A stretch of DNA of 47,526 bases, taken from positions 1 to 47,526 of the forward strand of contig JASEGA010000016.1 in the NCBI GenBank assembly GCA_030018315.1, given 5' to 3'. Positions 1-7,610 of this stretch are shown here, one piece after another (the first letter of the stretch is position 1; every line of letters begins with the position of its first letter). A program made the translations under genes and the position numbers. The DNA is from a bacterium. Lineage in GTDB: Bacteria; Hydrothermota; UBA3073; JACQXS01; JAGMCI01. A model generated the notes under the pieces. That model searched no databases. It was not told where the DNA came from and saw only the letters and a program-made list of their open reading frames with translations.

Positions 1-22
1 TCCACCTTAATCCGTAAGTCAT
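1..22 (-). CDS. 5' end of junction-spanning HTH protein (partial here)
   Basis: An ATG at 22 follows a strong ribosome binding site (AAGGAGG, positions 36-42 on the minus strand) and reads MTYGLRW off the left edge. Joined to base 47526 it continues in frame into the helix-turn-helix segment that ends at 47342, giving one 68-residue protein. This is the main evidence that the window is a closed circle or a circularly permuted genome cut inside this gene. See the entry at 47342-47526 for the rest. Confidence 0.8.
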
Positions 23-257
23 TGTTATTGCCTCCTTATAATTTAGTGTTGCCCTGTCGGGTAATCTTATTTACCTGATAACCACTCCGTTAGCATACCT
101 CACATTCATCGGTTTACACCAGTTTCATGTTGCATCTACCACCACCTTCGTTTTCCTAACTTTTTCACACTTTTCTCAACTTTCTTCGAAAACTTCCACT
201 GCACTTTTGGGTATCCATCCCTCATACTCTATGCTCTCTATCATGTTCCTGATTAAT

Positions 258-581
258 TCAATATCTTCTTGGCTCTGTGGTATGTGGTAATGCTTGCCAC
301 ACTCTGGTCCAATTCCGTAGAGAACGCTCACTGGGTGTGCCAATCTTTCTGGCTAACCACTGCTTGATGTAAATTCTGGCTTGTCTGGTGGTGGGTTTCG
401 GCTGTAACTGTTGCTTCCTTCTGATATATAGTTTTGCTAGGTCGTTCCAAATTAATTCCTTATCTTCTGGATTATTTTCAAAATGTGTCTTGAGCCATGT
501 TGCTGTCCTGTTCAACTTTTCTAAACTCCTGGCTTGGAGCATCTCCTTTTCAGCCTTGTTGAAGGTTGTCAGTGTACACAT
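258..581 (-). pseudogene. Unknown small protein, probably frameshifted; continuation to 176
   Basis: The ATG at 581 has a GGAGGGG ribosome binding site and overlaps the end of the upstream gene. The frame gives 107 residues. The first half is helical and acidic and looks like a normal protein; the second half is a basic run (RRKQQLQPKPTTRQAR) that does not. The +1 frame instead reads ERLAHPVSVLYGIGPECGKH and runs on as coding-like sequence to a TGA at 176-178, with a TAG inside it near 356. The GIGPxC core resembles small DUF6011-type zinc domains, but the first cysteine pair is not visible. I read this as one gene of about 135 codons with one surplus base and an amber codon. The function is unknown, and a sequencing error is possible. 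Confidence 0.5.
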
Positions 582-582
582 G

Positions 583-819
583 TTATTCCCCTCCTACCAT
601 CATTTTGATAACTCCCACTCTCTTCAGTTCCAAGATAAACTCTCTTGCATCCCCATATCGTATTTGTTCACCATTCCAAATTTCACACCGTCTTGCTACA
701 CTCTCCATATACTCCTGCTTGCTCTGGGGAAGCCACATATCCAACTTCATGGCTCTCACCAGGTCTTCATAGTTCTCAGCTTCAAACCTTGCACCGTCTT
801 CACAGATTATCTTAATCAT
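583..819 (-). CDS. Small protein of unknown function
   Basis: A 78-residue protein starting MIKIICEDGARF. It overlaps the end of the gene upstream (812) and ends two bases before the next start, so it is translated as part of a tight operon with its neighbours. It has no cysteines arranged as a metal site, no membrane segment and no motif I recognise. It is mixed helix and strand, with a conserved-looking aromatic stretch (MWLPQSKQEYMESVARR). It lies in the early block downstream of the amidoligase. Confidence 0.8.
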   Translation of the reverse strand: MIKIICEDGARFEAENYEDLVRAMKLDMWLPQSKQEYMESVARRCEIWNGEQIRYGDAREFILELKRVGVIKMMVGGE

Positions 820-1096
820 CCTTTACACCCTCCTTTGTCCAAAGTATCAGCTTACCCTTGCTGATGTAATTCTCAGGTTTGCCGTCATAGTTCAAAGTTC
901 TGTCTGCTCTGTATGCTCTCAGGTCTTCTCCCAATTCTGCAAACTCTTTTGCTGCTTCATAGTCATAGTCAAAGTACCTTATCTCACGCTTACTGCTCAT
1001 AGCCTTCACTGTACCTAACATACTCTCCCATATCGCTGGTCTATGCTTCTTGGTTGGTTTCATCTTCCTACATTCAATCCCTAAGTAACTTGCCAT
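812..1096 (-). CDS. Small protein of unknown function
   Basis: The protein has 94 residues and begins MASYLGIECRKMKP. I chose the ATG at 1096 over the one at 1102 because AAGGAGG at 1105-1111 sits 8 bases before 1096 but only 2 before 1102. The sequence is charged and soluble, with many aromatic residues (YFDYDYEAAKEFAELGEDL). It overlaps the following gene by 8 bases, so translation is coupled. No family recognised. Confidence 0.8.
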   Translation of the reverse strand: MASYLGIECRKMKPTKKHRPAIWESMLGTVKAMSSKREIRYFDYDYEAAKEFAELGEDLRAYRADRTLNYDGKPENYISKGKLILWTKEGVKDD

Positions 1097-1155
1097 TCTC
1101 ATTACCTCCTTGTTTTGCCTGCCTTCATCAGTGGTGGGAGGCTATCCCCACCAGA

Positions 1156-1176
1156 CTTCCCCACCACCTGGGGAAG
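1156..1176 (-). terminator. Hairpin after the amidoligase gene
   Basis: A perfect 7-bp stem (CTTCCCC / GGGGAAG) with a 7-base loop lies just after the amidoligase stop codon on the minus strand. There is no clear T-run after it, so it may act as an attenuator or an mRNA-stabilising stem rather than a full terminator. Confidence 0.45.
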
Positions 1177-1185
1177 TTTCGGCTG

Positions 1186-2022
1186 TTAGCTTGCCAGTGC
1201 CATATTGTATTTCTTGGCTAAGGTGTTGCGTCTTTTGTTCAGGTAGCTGACTGCCTCCTGCTGAAGTTCATCTGCTCCCATCCAACCGTAGGCTCTTACC
1301 ACTTTCTTGAAGTTAAACCAGTCGGTTGCACCCTTCTTCAGTTGTATCTTACCTTGAACCGCTCTTTCTACCATCATTTGGGTAAAGATGACCCAGGCTG
1401 AAATCTTTTTGAACTCTGTGCTTCCCTGGTGTTGTCTGAATTCGATTGTGCCATGGCGTCTGAAGCTCTGGCAATTCAGTTTGATGTAACGGTCTGGATA
1501 AATGCTATTGATGATTTCTTCAACGCTGTTGGCATTTTGTAATGCTTCCAGGTTTGTTCTGGGACTCTTGCAGTAGGTGTTGTTCATTCCCCTTCTGCTC
1601 TTGGCAACCAGTTCGTCAATGCTATCTTCAAACCTTGCATACATGCCGTAGATATTTTTGAAGGTTGTCAGGCTGAAGTCGTTGGCATCATGGTGAACGT
1701 GAATTCCACAGCTCTTGTTGACTTTAGCTCCTGCTGCTTCCAGTGCTTTACAGACAGTTTCCAGTTGCTTCAGTCCGTCGTGTCCTTGGAGTATTGGGCT
1801 GACAATTTCTAACCCTTCGTAGTCTACGCTTGCATCTGTGACTATCTTCCAATAAGATCTGGTTGTGTGGTTGTATCCCTCGACGTGGCAGTTGATACCG
1901 TATTCCCTAACCTTCGCTGCAACCTCTTGTGCTCCTGCTCCTCTTTGGTGGCTCTGTTTCAGGAAGAATTCAATCTCTACTCCGAAAGTCCTCTTAGTGT
2001 TGAAGCCAGTGTTCTTTTTCAT
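1186..2022 (-). CDS. Amidoligase (glutamine-synthetase-like COOH-NH2 ligase family)
   Basis: A 278-residue protein. The N-terminus has the family signature FGVEIEFF, followed by a long alpha/beta core with WKIVTDASVDYEGLEIVSPIL, the metal-site segment SCGIHVHHDA, and RRHGTIEFRQHQGS near the C-terminus. These are the E-x-E, HVH and E-F-R-Q-H features of the PF12224 amidoligase family, which form amide or isopeptide bonds using ATP. Family members are often encoded near gamma-glutamylcyclotransferase-like (AIG2) genes, and one is encoded here at 46551-47000, about 2.7 kb away across the circular junction. The start has AAGGAGG 9 bases upstream. The substrate is unknown; peptide tagging or a peptide-like metabolite is inference. 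Confidence 0.85.
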   Translation of the reverse strand: MKKNTGFNTKRTFGVEIEFFLKQSHQRGAGAQEVAAKVREYGINCHVEGYNHTTRSYWKIVTDASVDYEGLEIVSPILQGHDGLKQLETVCKALEAAGAKVNKSCGIHVHHDANDFSLTTFKNIYGMYARFEDSIDELVAKSRRGMNNTYCKSPRTNLEALQNANSVEEIINSIYPDRYIKLNCQSFRRHGTIEFRQHQGSTEFKKISAWVIFTQMMVERAVQGKIQLKKGATDWFNFKKVVRAYGWMGADELQQEAVSYLNKRRNTLAKKYNMALAS

Positions 2023-2209
2023 TCTTGTTTCCTCCTTATTATTTGGTGGTGGGGAACTCTCTCTTCACTCTTATGTCCCCTTGGTTAATCTTATTATCAC
2101 TGACTTGGCAGATTTTCACACATCGGTTTTAACCTGATTAACGTCGGTTTGGACTATCCTCTGCTGGTATGCTCTTAATTGCTCCCATTTTCAGACTTTT
2201 TGAAATTTC

Positions 2210-2509
2210 CTAAAATTTTTCTGAAATTTTAAGCACCTGAGAGAAAGTCAGGTCTTCCAGCCTGGGTGTGTCCTGTGGGTTTAACCCAAGCTCACTCATC
2301 AGCTCTGTAGCACGAACCCTGCCCACCCCTGGTATACTCTCCAGGAAGTATTGAACTCTCATCCTTGCCACCTCACTTTTCACTCTTCTGAGAACTAAAA
2401 CCTCGGCTGGCTGCATTTCACCTGTGGACAGTTTCTTTCTGAAGTCAGCCTGCACCTGCCTGATATGTTGTCCTCTCAAAAGCAGTTCCTTACGTTGCCT
2501 ACTCAACAT
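2210..2509 (-). CDS. mIHF/sIHF-like nucleoid DNA-binding protein
   Basis: A 99-residue basic protein. The C-terminal half carries ESIPGVGRVRATELMSELGL, the helix-two-turn-helix (HhH-like) DNA-binding core of actinobacterial integration host factors (mIHF, sIHF). Upstream are the family's helical RxxRxxL and KxxLxxGxxxxxxVL segments, and the protein ends where the family usually ends (SEKF). It is the first gene after the late terminator and lies directly beside repeat region A, so it could shape DNA at that site. It terminates at TAG with no sensible extension. Family assignment is fairly secure; the role in replication or regulation is inferred. Confidence 0.75.
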   Translation of the reverse strand: MLSRQRKELLLRGQHIRQVQADFRKKLSTGEMQPAEVLVLRRVKSEVARMRVQYFLESIPGVGRVRATELMSELGLNPQDTPRLEDLTFSQVLKISEKF

Positions 2510-2629
2510 TCTCGTTGCCTCCCTCTAATGGATTGTGACAAGTAGTATGTTCCACCATTCCCAATACCATTCCAGGCAAACCGATATTTTTAATGCCATA
2601 CCTTCCCTCCAACCCAGAACTGCTTTCGT

Positions 2630-2842
2630 GAAAAAATTTCGTTCAACCTGAAAAAATTTTACCCCAACCTGGTTTCCAGCTTGCGACGAACCCTCGGTTT
2701 TAAAATGTCCATTTTACAGGCATTAGCCCAAAATCAAACCGACGTCAGTTTTGTGGATTAGCTTAAATCCTGTGGATTTAACTCAAATCCCACAACCTGT
2801 TTCAACCTGAAACAACCTGAAACAACCTGAAACAGGTTGAAA
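2630..2842. repeat. Repeat region A: inverted partner of 26803-27060
   Basis: This is part of a 534-base gene-free interval (2510-3043). Read on the plus strand it has, in order, two AAAAAATTT tracts, a CAACCTGGTTTCCAG element, TCGGTTTTAAAA, AAACCGACG, a palindrome AAATCC-TGT-GGATTT, and then the AACCTG array. The same elements in the same order appear on the minus strand at 26803-27060. The TGTGGATTA near 2753 differs from a DnaA box at one position. A-tracts, an AT-rich core and iterons together resemble a replication origin; a centromere-like or recombination site is an alternative. Confidence 0.8.
2793..2842. repeat. 10-bp-phased AACCTG array in region A
   Basis: Four units of the form AACCTGWWWC start at 2793, 2803, 2813 and 2823, exactly 10 bp apart. 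They are followed by an inverted unit (AGGTTGAAAA) at 2833. One unit per helical turn places all the sites on the same DNA face, as expected for cooperative protein binding. Single AACCTG copies also occur at 2645 and 2665. Confidence 0.85.
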
Positions 2843-2870
2843 AGAAAACCCTCCTCTATTTAGAGAAGGG
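2839..2870 (-). terminator. Terminator of the late (structural/lysis) operon
   Basis: On the minus strand a 9-bp stem (CCCTTCTCT / AGAGGAGGG, one G-T pair) with a 4-base AAAT loop occupies 2849-2870. It is followed by TTTTCTTTTC. It lies about 170 bases after the holin stop codon. The plus strand also shows a T-rich flank, so it may work in both directions. Between it and the holin gene (2871-3043) I see no gene. Confidence 0.8.
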
Positions 2871-3043
2871 ATTTTCCTTTAAAGTATGCTTTTATTCAAT
2901 TCTTTGTCAGTTGCATTACGTATTGTAAGGGTAGTTAATCAGGTAAGTGCTGATACCTCCACCGCTGAACGGACAAATTTCTCCATTTTCGCAGGGTTGT
3001 CCAGTATGCCAGGGCTTTTCGGCTTTAATCAACAAATCTCAAA

Positions 3044-3358
3044 TTATTTAGGTAAAGGTTGTCGCTTAGCCCAAGCCTTCAGTTCATCAAACACCTTCTG
3101 GATTAAAGCCTGATACATTTCCTCAGATAAAACGAACCGTAGCCACTTGGGTAGCAGGTGGTAGGTGTTGTTCTTTACCCAATTAAACTTGGTTTTACCT
3201 GAAATGAGAGCTAACCCTCTAGCCCGTTCTTCTGCTTGGAATATCATGGATGCAATTATCTTTTTGGCTTTACTGAAGTCATAGATAGCATAGATTGCAA
3301 TTGCAACCACTACTACTACCAACCCCCACCAGGAATTAAGCCCTTGTAAAAACTCCAT
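3044..3358 (-). CDS. Holin, LLH (superfamily 6) type
   Basis: A 104-residue protein with one N-terminal membrane helix (about residues 9-28, GLVVVVVAIAIYAIYDF). A soluble helical tail follows, with QAEERARGLALISGKTKFNWV, the layout of PF09682 holins (single membrane segment, then an AE-x-x-x-x-G-x-x-K region). The ribosome binding site is AGAAGGAGG, and the gene follows the amidase directly. It would form the membrane lesion that releases the endolysin. It is the last gene of the late operon. Confidence 0.8.
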   Translation of the reverse strand: MEFLQGLNSWWGLVVVVVAIAIYAIYDFSKAKKIIASMIFQAEERARGLALISGKTKFNWVKNNTYHLLPKWLRFVLSEEMYQALIQKVFDELKAWAKRQPLPK

Positions 3359-3372
3359 GTCTTCACCTCCTT

Positions 3373-4419
3373 CTATATTTTAATTAAATCGTTGACATTC
3401 ATGGCTGCAGTAACTGCACTGCCAATCCCTATTACCACTCGGTCTCCACGGACTTCAATGACATCATACACTCTCTGATACACAAAGCTTGCCAGGTTGC
3501 CACCTGTGTAGGTTTTGGCTCCCTGCTTCACCCGAACCTTATCTCCTACCCGAATAGGCTCAGGTGCTTCAGCCTTGCCAGGTGTTACAGGTCTGCCTGC
3601 TCTGGTGGTGATATAAATGTCATAACCGTTGCTCTTCAAGTCGTTAGCCAGCCTGTCAGCATTACTCCGTACCCTGAATGCTCCAGTCTGTACTCGGTAC
3701 AAGTCGTCATCACCTTGTACCATATAGGTGTCATAGCCATCAGCCTTCAACCTATGGTACATTCTGTCAGCATTAGCCTTAACTGCGAACGCTCCCACCT
3801 GGACACGGTACAGTACGTCGCTATCTTCGTCATCAGCCCCAGGTGCAATATACTTGACGCCTAGGATTTTACAAATTTCTTCGGCATGAACTTCTGCCAG
3901 TTTCTCAAGGTTATCCTCATTCTTAAGCCATGCTTCATCAATTGGGTTATCATGGAAGCCACTCTCAGCCAGGAACACATGGGGACAACCCACCGCCACA
4001 GCATTTCTGATTACTCCATAATAATCCAGGTCAGTTCTGCCAGGATACAACCTTGTCTTGGCTCCACGGTCTGGGTTATCCATTAACTTGGCAGAAGCAG
4101 CAGATATTGCTGCAGCATGCTGACGGTCTCCACTCCTCCTGACAGAGTAGTAAACCTCACAACCTCGTACTCGCCCATTGGCTGCATTACTGTGTTCACT
4201 GATGAACAAGTCGTACCCCCTTGCTGCCTCACCTCTCGCCTGCAGGCTTGGATTTTCGTTCTCCTTCCTGGTCAGGTCGGCTACAACACCACACCTCTCT
4301 AATGCTACCTTGAGACAGGTGGATACAATCCACATACCCCAATACTCATAGTAACCAGTTGGTCCACGGTTTGCATTCCCAGGTGCATGCCCTGGGTCAA
4401 TCATTACCTTCTTGGTCAT
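3373..4419 (-). CDS. N-acetylmuramoyl-L-alanine amidase endolysin with two SPOR repeats
   Basis: A 348-residue protein. Residues 1-190 are an Amidase_3 zinc hydrolase: VMIDPGH gives the first zinc histidine, FISEHSNA the second, and FLAESGF the catalytic glutamate. Two SPOR-type repeats follow (YRVQVGAFAVKANADRM and YRVQTGAFRVRSNADRL), which bind denuded glycan. An SH3-like tail comes last. It cuts the amide bond between muramic acid and the stem peptide. The ATG at 4419 is chosen because AAGGGGG lies 7 bases upstream; the in-frame ATG at 4437 has no such site. The TAG stop is immediately followed by the holin ribosome binding site, which shows TAG works as a true stop here. Confidence 0.9.
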   Translation of the reverse strand: MTKKVMIDPGHAPGNANRGPTGYYEYWGMWIVSTCLKVALERCGVVADLTRKENENPSLQARGEAARGYDLFISEHSNAANGRVRGCEVYYSVRRSGDRQHAAAISAASAKLMDNPDRGAKTRLYPGRTDLDYYGVIRNAVAVGCPHVFLAESGFHDNPIDEAWLKNEDNLEKLAEVHAEEICKILGVKYIAPGADDEDSDVLYRVQVGAFAVKANADRMYHRLKADGYDTYMVQGDDDLYRVQTGAFRVRSNADRLANDLKSNGYDIYITTRAGRPVTPGKAEAPEPIRVGDKVRVKQGAKTYTGGNLASFVYQRVYDVIEVRGDRVVIGIGSAVTAAMNVNDLIKI

Positions 4420-4473
4420 TGCCAATCCCCCTTTCATAGTTTATCTGAGAAACAACCCTATTAAAGTCACAAT

Positions 4474-4758
4474 CTACCCGCCCACAGCTATACCCAAGAG
4501 TATCATTTCTCTGGTGTCGCTAAAGGCTTGCCTCCTTCCAGCTTTACCAGCCTTTAGTTTTGTTAAGTCTGACACAGTACACTCAACAATCTTGGTTAGC
4601 TTCTCCTGTGACTCCATAACATCATTGAGTGTTCTCCTCAAGTCGTTATATTTTCTCATCTCAAGCTGGGTTTCTCTCAAGTCATTTTTAAGGCTGTTAA
4701 GCATTTCAAACAAATCTTTGTTACTGTACCACTGAGTATCATCCTTTCTATCTGGCAT
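4474..4758 (-). CDS. XhlA-like lysis protein, membrane segment cut by an in-frame amber
   Basis: The start is the ATG at 4758, which overlaps the upstream TGA (TGATG) behind GAGAGGAG. The 94-residue product is a charged coiled coil (LKNDLRETQLEMRKYNDL...) that ends in ILLGIAVGG at a TAG. In the same frame the next codons read IVTLIGLFLR before a TAA at 4441. Read through the TAG, the protein has 105 residues and a normal XhlA-type C-terminal membrane helix of about 20 residues. As written, only half a helix remains. Context (just before amidase and holin) supports a lysis role. A TGG to TAG change at a Trp codon would explain it; leaky readthrough setting two forms is a more speculative option. 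Confidence 0.7.
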   Translation of the reverse strand: MPDRKDDTQWYSNKDLFEMLNSLKNDLRETQLEMRKYNDLRRTLNDVMESQEKLTKIVECTVSDLTKLKAGKAGRRQAFSDTREMILLGIAVGG

Positions 4759-7610
4759 CACACACTCTCCTCTCTGTTTGCGTCTGGTAGGTAGGTGAAC
4801 AAGGTCATGTCCTCTTGCCCCAATGCCCACATACCTATGCCCTTAGCATTGTAGCCACGAATAATGTCTACAGTTCGGATGAACCCTTGGGCATCACCAT
4901 TCCAAGCAACAGAGAACCCCTCTGCATCACCAACATATATTGACCGCAACCAGATACCTGCATCAACAAATTGAACTTCTATCTCCTTACTACCCTGCCA
5001 AGATTGAACGGTTGCCAGTGGTGAATGACGGTAGTCCAAATCCCATGGATAAGGCTCTAACTCTGTGCTCCTCACATTAAGCCCTGAGTACTCCAGGTAG
5101 CCATATTGGTCGTACCCCACGCTTCGTGGCACTTCTCCGAACGTATAAGTTTGCTCATCGATTTTGACTGCCAACTTCTCCATTGGCTCGTATCGGTCAG
5201 TGGTGTTTATAATCAGGTTGTAAAGTCTAACCTGCCCACCTTTAACATAAGCACCCCAAGCTCCCTGTTCTACGGGTGTGGGTAGTTGCATATCAAAGTA
5301 CTGCCTGTTACCCACCACACCGATAAATCTGTTGTTGTGCACGGTTACTCTTATATCCACACTTGACCCTTGCAAACCTGCTAAAGCTGCACTCATTGGC
5401 TCTGTGGCTATCACCTGACCGTTATATATCAGCTTTACCGTGTTGTCTCGGTAGTCTACCAAAAACAAATACCCTTCATTGCTATTCCCTCTCTGACTTG
5501 CCAAGAACCTCATTCCTGCAGCTTGTTGTTGTCCTGTCTCAAAGAGCAACCTAACCTCCGCATGGATATTACACGAGAACCGCTTGTCTAAAATAAGCTG
5601 TCCGTTGCTGCAGGTTGCATACCCTGCAGGCTGGATAATCCACTCACCTGAACTAAACCCTACAGCACTCACCTGGCTGATACAAACCATCTGCTCTCCA
5701 GTCCAGTAAAGGTTTGGTCCACTTCCACTACTGTAGCTGGCTGGGTTTGCCCTCCTGTAATATGCTGTACGTGTCAAGTCGTTGTTCGGTATCTGCTGGT
5801 TGACATGTGGTGAGATATTGTCTTCCCAGATAATGACAGGTCTCGGCACTCTCCGTATCGTTTCAGCAGTTACCGTCAGCTCCTCTGGCAGAGAAGCCAG
5901 TCTCTTTTTTAGTACCTTTCCATCCACTTCGTCCCTCTCGTAAAACTGCTGAATGTTCGGTGTACAACGCATCACCCCTCCTAAGTTATTTTGGTCATAG
6001 CTCTGGCACACTATGAACCCGTATATGACAGCTTGGTTAGTGTTCCCCACCTCAATTGTATTCGTGCCAGAAAAATTCCATGAACCGCAGTCATAGAAAT
6101 GACTGCCCAACACATAGAACGGATACCAGTCTTCCAGGTTTTCTCCTCCTATAGTGAAAGGAGAACTGTTTACAGTAATACCTATGGTATCAGCTCCGTA
6201 TGTGGGGAAGCTAACCAAGGCTATCAGTCGGTAATTGCCTGTGGCATTAAACATATAGGTTATCTTTCCATCTTCTGAAAATATTGGCTCTTCTCCATCC
6301 CAACCAACCAAGGCTGGCACACATGCTTTCCGGTTTTCGTCATAAGCCCATTGACGGTTTCTTACTGTGTAGCCCTGGAAGGTGTGTTGCCCTAACCCCT
6401 CTTCATTCCTGGTAGCTTGCAAAGATAAGCTGGTTTCACCTGAACGAACACCTGATGTTAGAACCATCAGCACACCGCCAAAAACAGGTCTTTGTCTCTT
6501 GAAGTAACTGGTGATGAACCGCTCTTGGTTGTATGTGCCTCGGTTGATGTTCCTAACCGTCTCAATGTGTGGCTCTCTGAACATGTCATATACGTGCAAG
6601 TAACTCTTCTGGTAGTGGCTCTCGTCATCATGAGTACCACACCAAGGCAGGAATGGCTGGTTAACCCACCAGAATGAACCGTCTGGTCTCCTACTACCCT
6701 CGTTGTGTTTGAACAATCCGTTCTGCCACTGGATGAGCTGTTTGTAGGTTACAGTTGCTCCCCGTCCACCCTCAACGCTGATGTTCCAACGTCTGCCGTA
6801 TGCTGCGTTACCTATGAATGTTCTGTCAGGTGGAAGGCTCTGGGCAACCCAGCTCATGACATTCTGTAGCCACCACACAGGTGTACTTGGTCCAGGTGCT
6901 GAACCTGCCCAGGCGAAGTCATAGGTCATCAACTGGTACTCGTCACAGTTGGCTTGAGCCATTATTGGGTAGCTGTGCCAACCGTAGTAGCTTGGGTTAT
7001 TAACTCCAGTCATAGCATACAGGTTGACACGGTCTTCCAGTCCTAACGGTATGCAAACCTCTTGCTTAGTTCTTATCAACAGGTCTCTGTATTTCTCAGC
7101 ATCACCCTCACGTGTGCCCACCTTCTCGAAGTCGGTCTCAATGCCTGCTATGGGATATCCTGCTGCAAGGTAAAGCTCGGCAATCTTGTACAACTGGTCA
7201 ATATAGGTGTCTTGGCAACCATCTGTATTGTCCAACAATCGGTTAACCAGTGTGTCTCCAAAGGCTATCGTCTGTAAACTCCACTTGATGTTTGGGTATG
7301 TCTCCATCAGATATCTCAGTGATGTTGGAACCCAGGATTGTATTGCAGTGCCTGCACTGTTGAGCACGTTCAACCAAGTGGCTTTATAGTTGTATATAGT
7401 ACCGTCGTTTGCTACTCCGAAGTCGTGCAACCCAATAGCATAAATTTTCTCATGATACAGCTCAATCGCTTGGAGGAAGCCCCTGCTATTGACGCCCCAG
7501 TTCATAGGTGCATTTGGGTCAATTGTCACCCACTCACCGTTTATCTTCTGTTTGTATTGGTCAAAGTTTGCACTGCTGGGTGCATGTAAGCTCCATGACA
7601 GGAATTTCAT
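4758..7610 (-). CDS. Tail protein with N-terminal GH18-like glycosidase domain
   Basis: A 950-residue protein. Residues 1 to about 340 form a TIM-barrel-like domain resembling family 18 glycosidases: AGIETDFEK aligns with the DGxDxDxE motif, keeping the last Asp and the catalytic Glu but replacing the first two Asp. Further on, QLMTYDFAW and GNAAYGRRW match the barrel's later strands. The middle is beta-rich. Around residues 640-800 is a LamG/concanavalin-like segment (GYLFLVDYRDNTVKLIYNG). It overlaps the upstream tail gene by 4 bases and the XhlA start by 3. It is likely a tail-tip or fibre protein that binds or cuts cell-wall glycan. Confidence 0.75.
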   Translation of the reverse strand: MKFLSWSLHAPSSANFDQYKQKINGEWVTIDPNAPMNWGVNSRGFLQAIELYHEKIYAIGLHDFGVANDGTIYNYKATWLNVLNSAGTAIQSWVPTSLRYLMETYPNIKWSLQTIAFGDTLVNRLLDNTDGCQDTYIDQLYKIAELYLAAGYPIAGIETDFEKVGTREGDAEKYRDLLIRTKQEVCIPLGLEDRVNLYAMTGVNNPSYYGWHSYPIMAQANCDEYQLMTYDFAWAGSAPGPSTPVWWLQNVMSWVAQSLPPDRTFIGNAAYGRRWNISVEGGRGATVTYKQLIQWQNGLFKHNEGSRRPDGSFWWVNQPFLPWCGTHDDESHYQKSYLHVYDMFREPHIETVRNINRGTYNQERFITSYFKRQRPVFGGVLMVLTSGVRSGETSLSLQATRNEEGLGQHTFQGYTVRNRQWAYDENRKACVPALVGWDGEEPIFSEDGKITYMFNATGNYRLIALVSFPTYGADTIGITVNSSPFTIGGENLEDWYPFYVLGSHFYDCGSWNFSGTNTIEVGNTNQAVIYGFIVCQSYDQNNLGGVMRCTPNIQQFYERDEVDGKVLKKRLASLPEELTVTAETIRRVPRPVIIWEDNISPHVNQQIPNNDLTRTAYYRRANPASYSSGSGPNLYWTGEQMVCISQVSAVGFSSGEWIIQPAGYATCSNGQLILDKRFSCNIHAEVRLLFETGQQQAAGMRFLASQRGNSNEGYLFLVDYRDNTVKLIYNGQVIATEPMSAALAGLQGSSVDIRVTVHNNRFIGVVGNRQYFDMQLPTPVEQGAWGAYVKGGQVRLYNLIINTTDRYEPMEKLAVKIDEQTYTFGEVPRSVGYDQYGYLEYSGLNVRSTELEPYPWDLDYRHSPLATVQSWQGSKEIEVQFVDAGIWLRSIYVGDAEGFSVAWNGDAQGFIRTVDIIRGYNAKGIGMWALGQEDMTLFTYLPDANREESV

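Noticed and set aside
388-864. Many open frames on the plus strand, such as this 158-codon one
   Set aside because: They lie opposite better minus-strand genes, lack ribosome binding sites and have unnatural composition. I saw no convincing plus-strand gene anywhere.
2793-2842. CRISPR-like repeat array
   Set aside because: Units are 10 bp with no spacers of 30-40 bp and no cas genes; they are phased binding sites.
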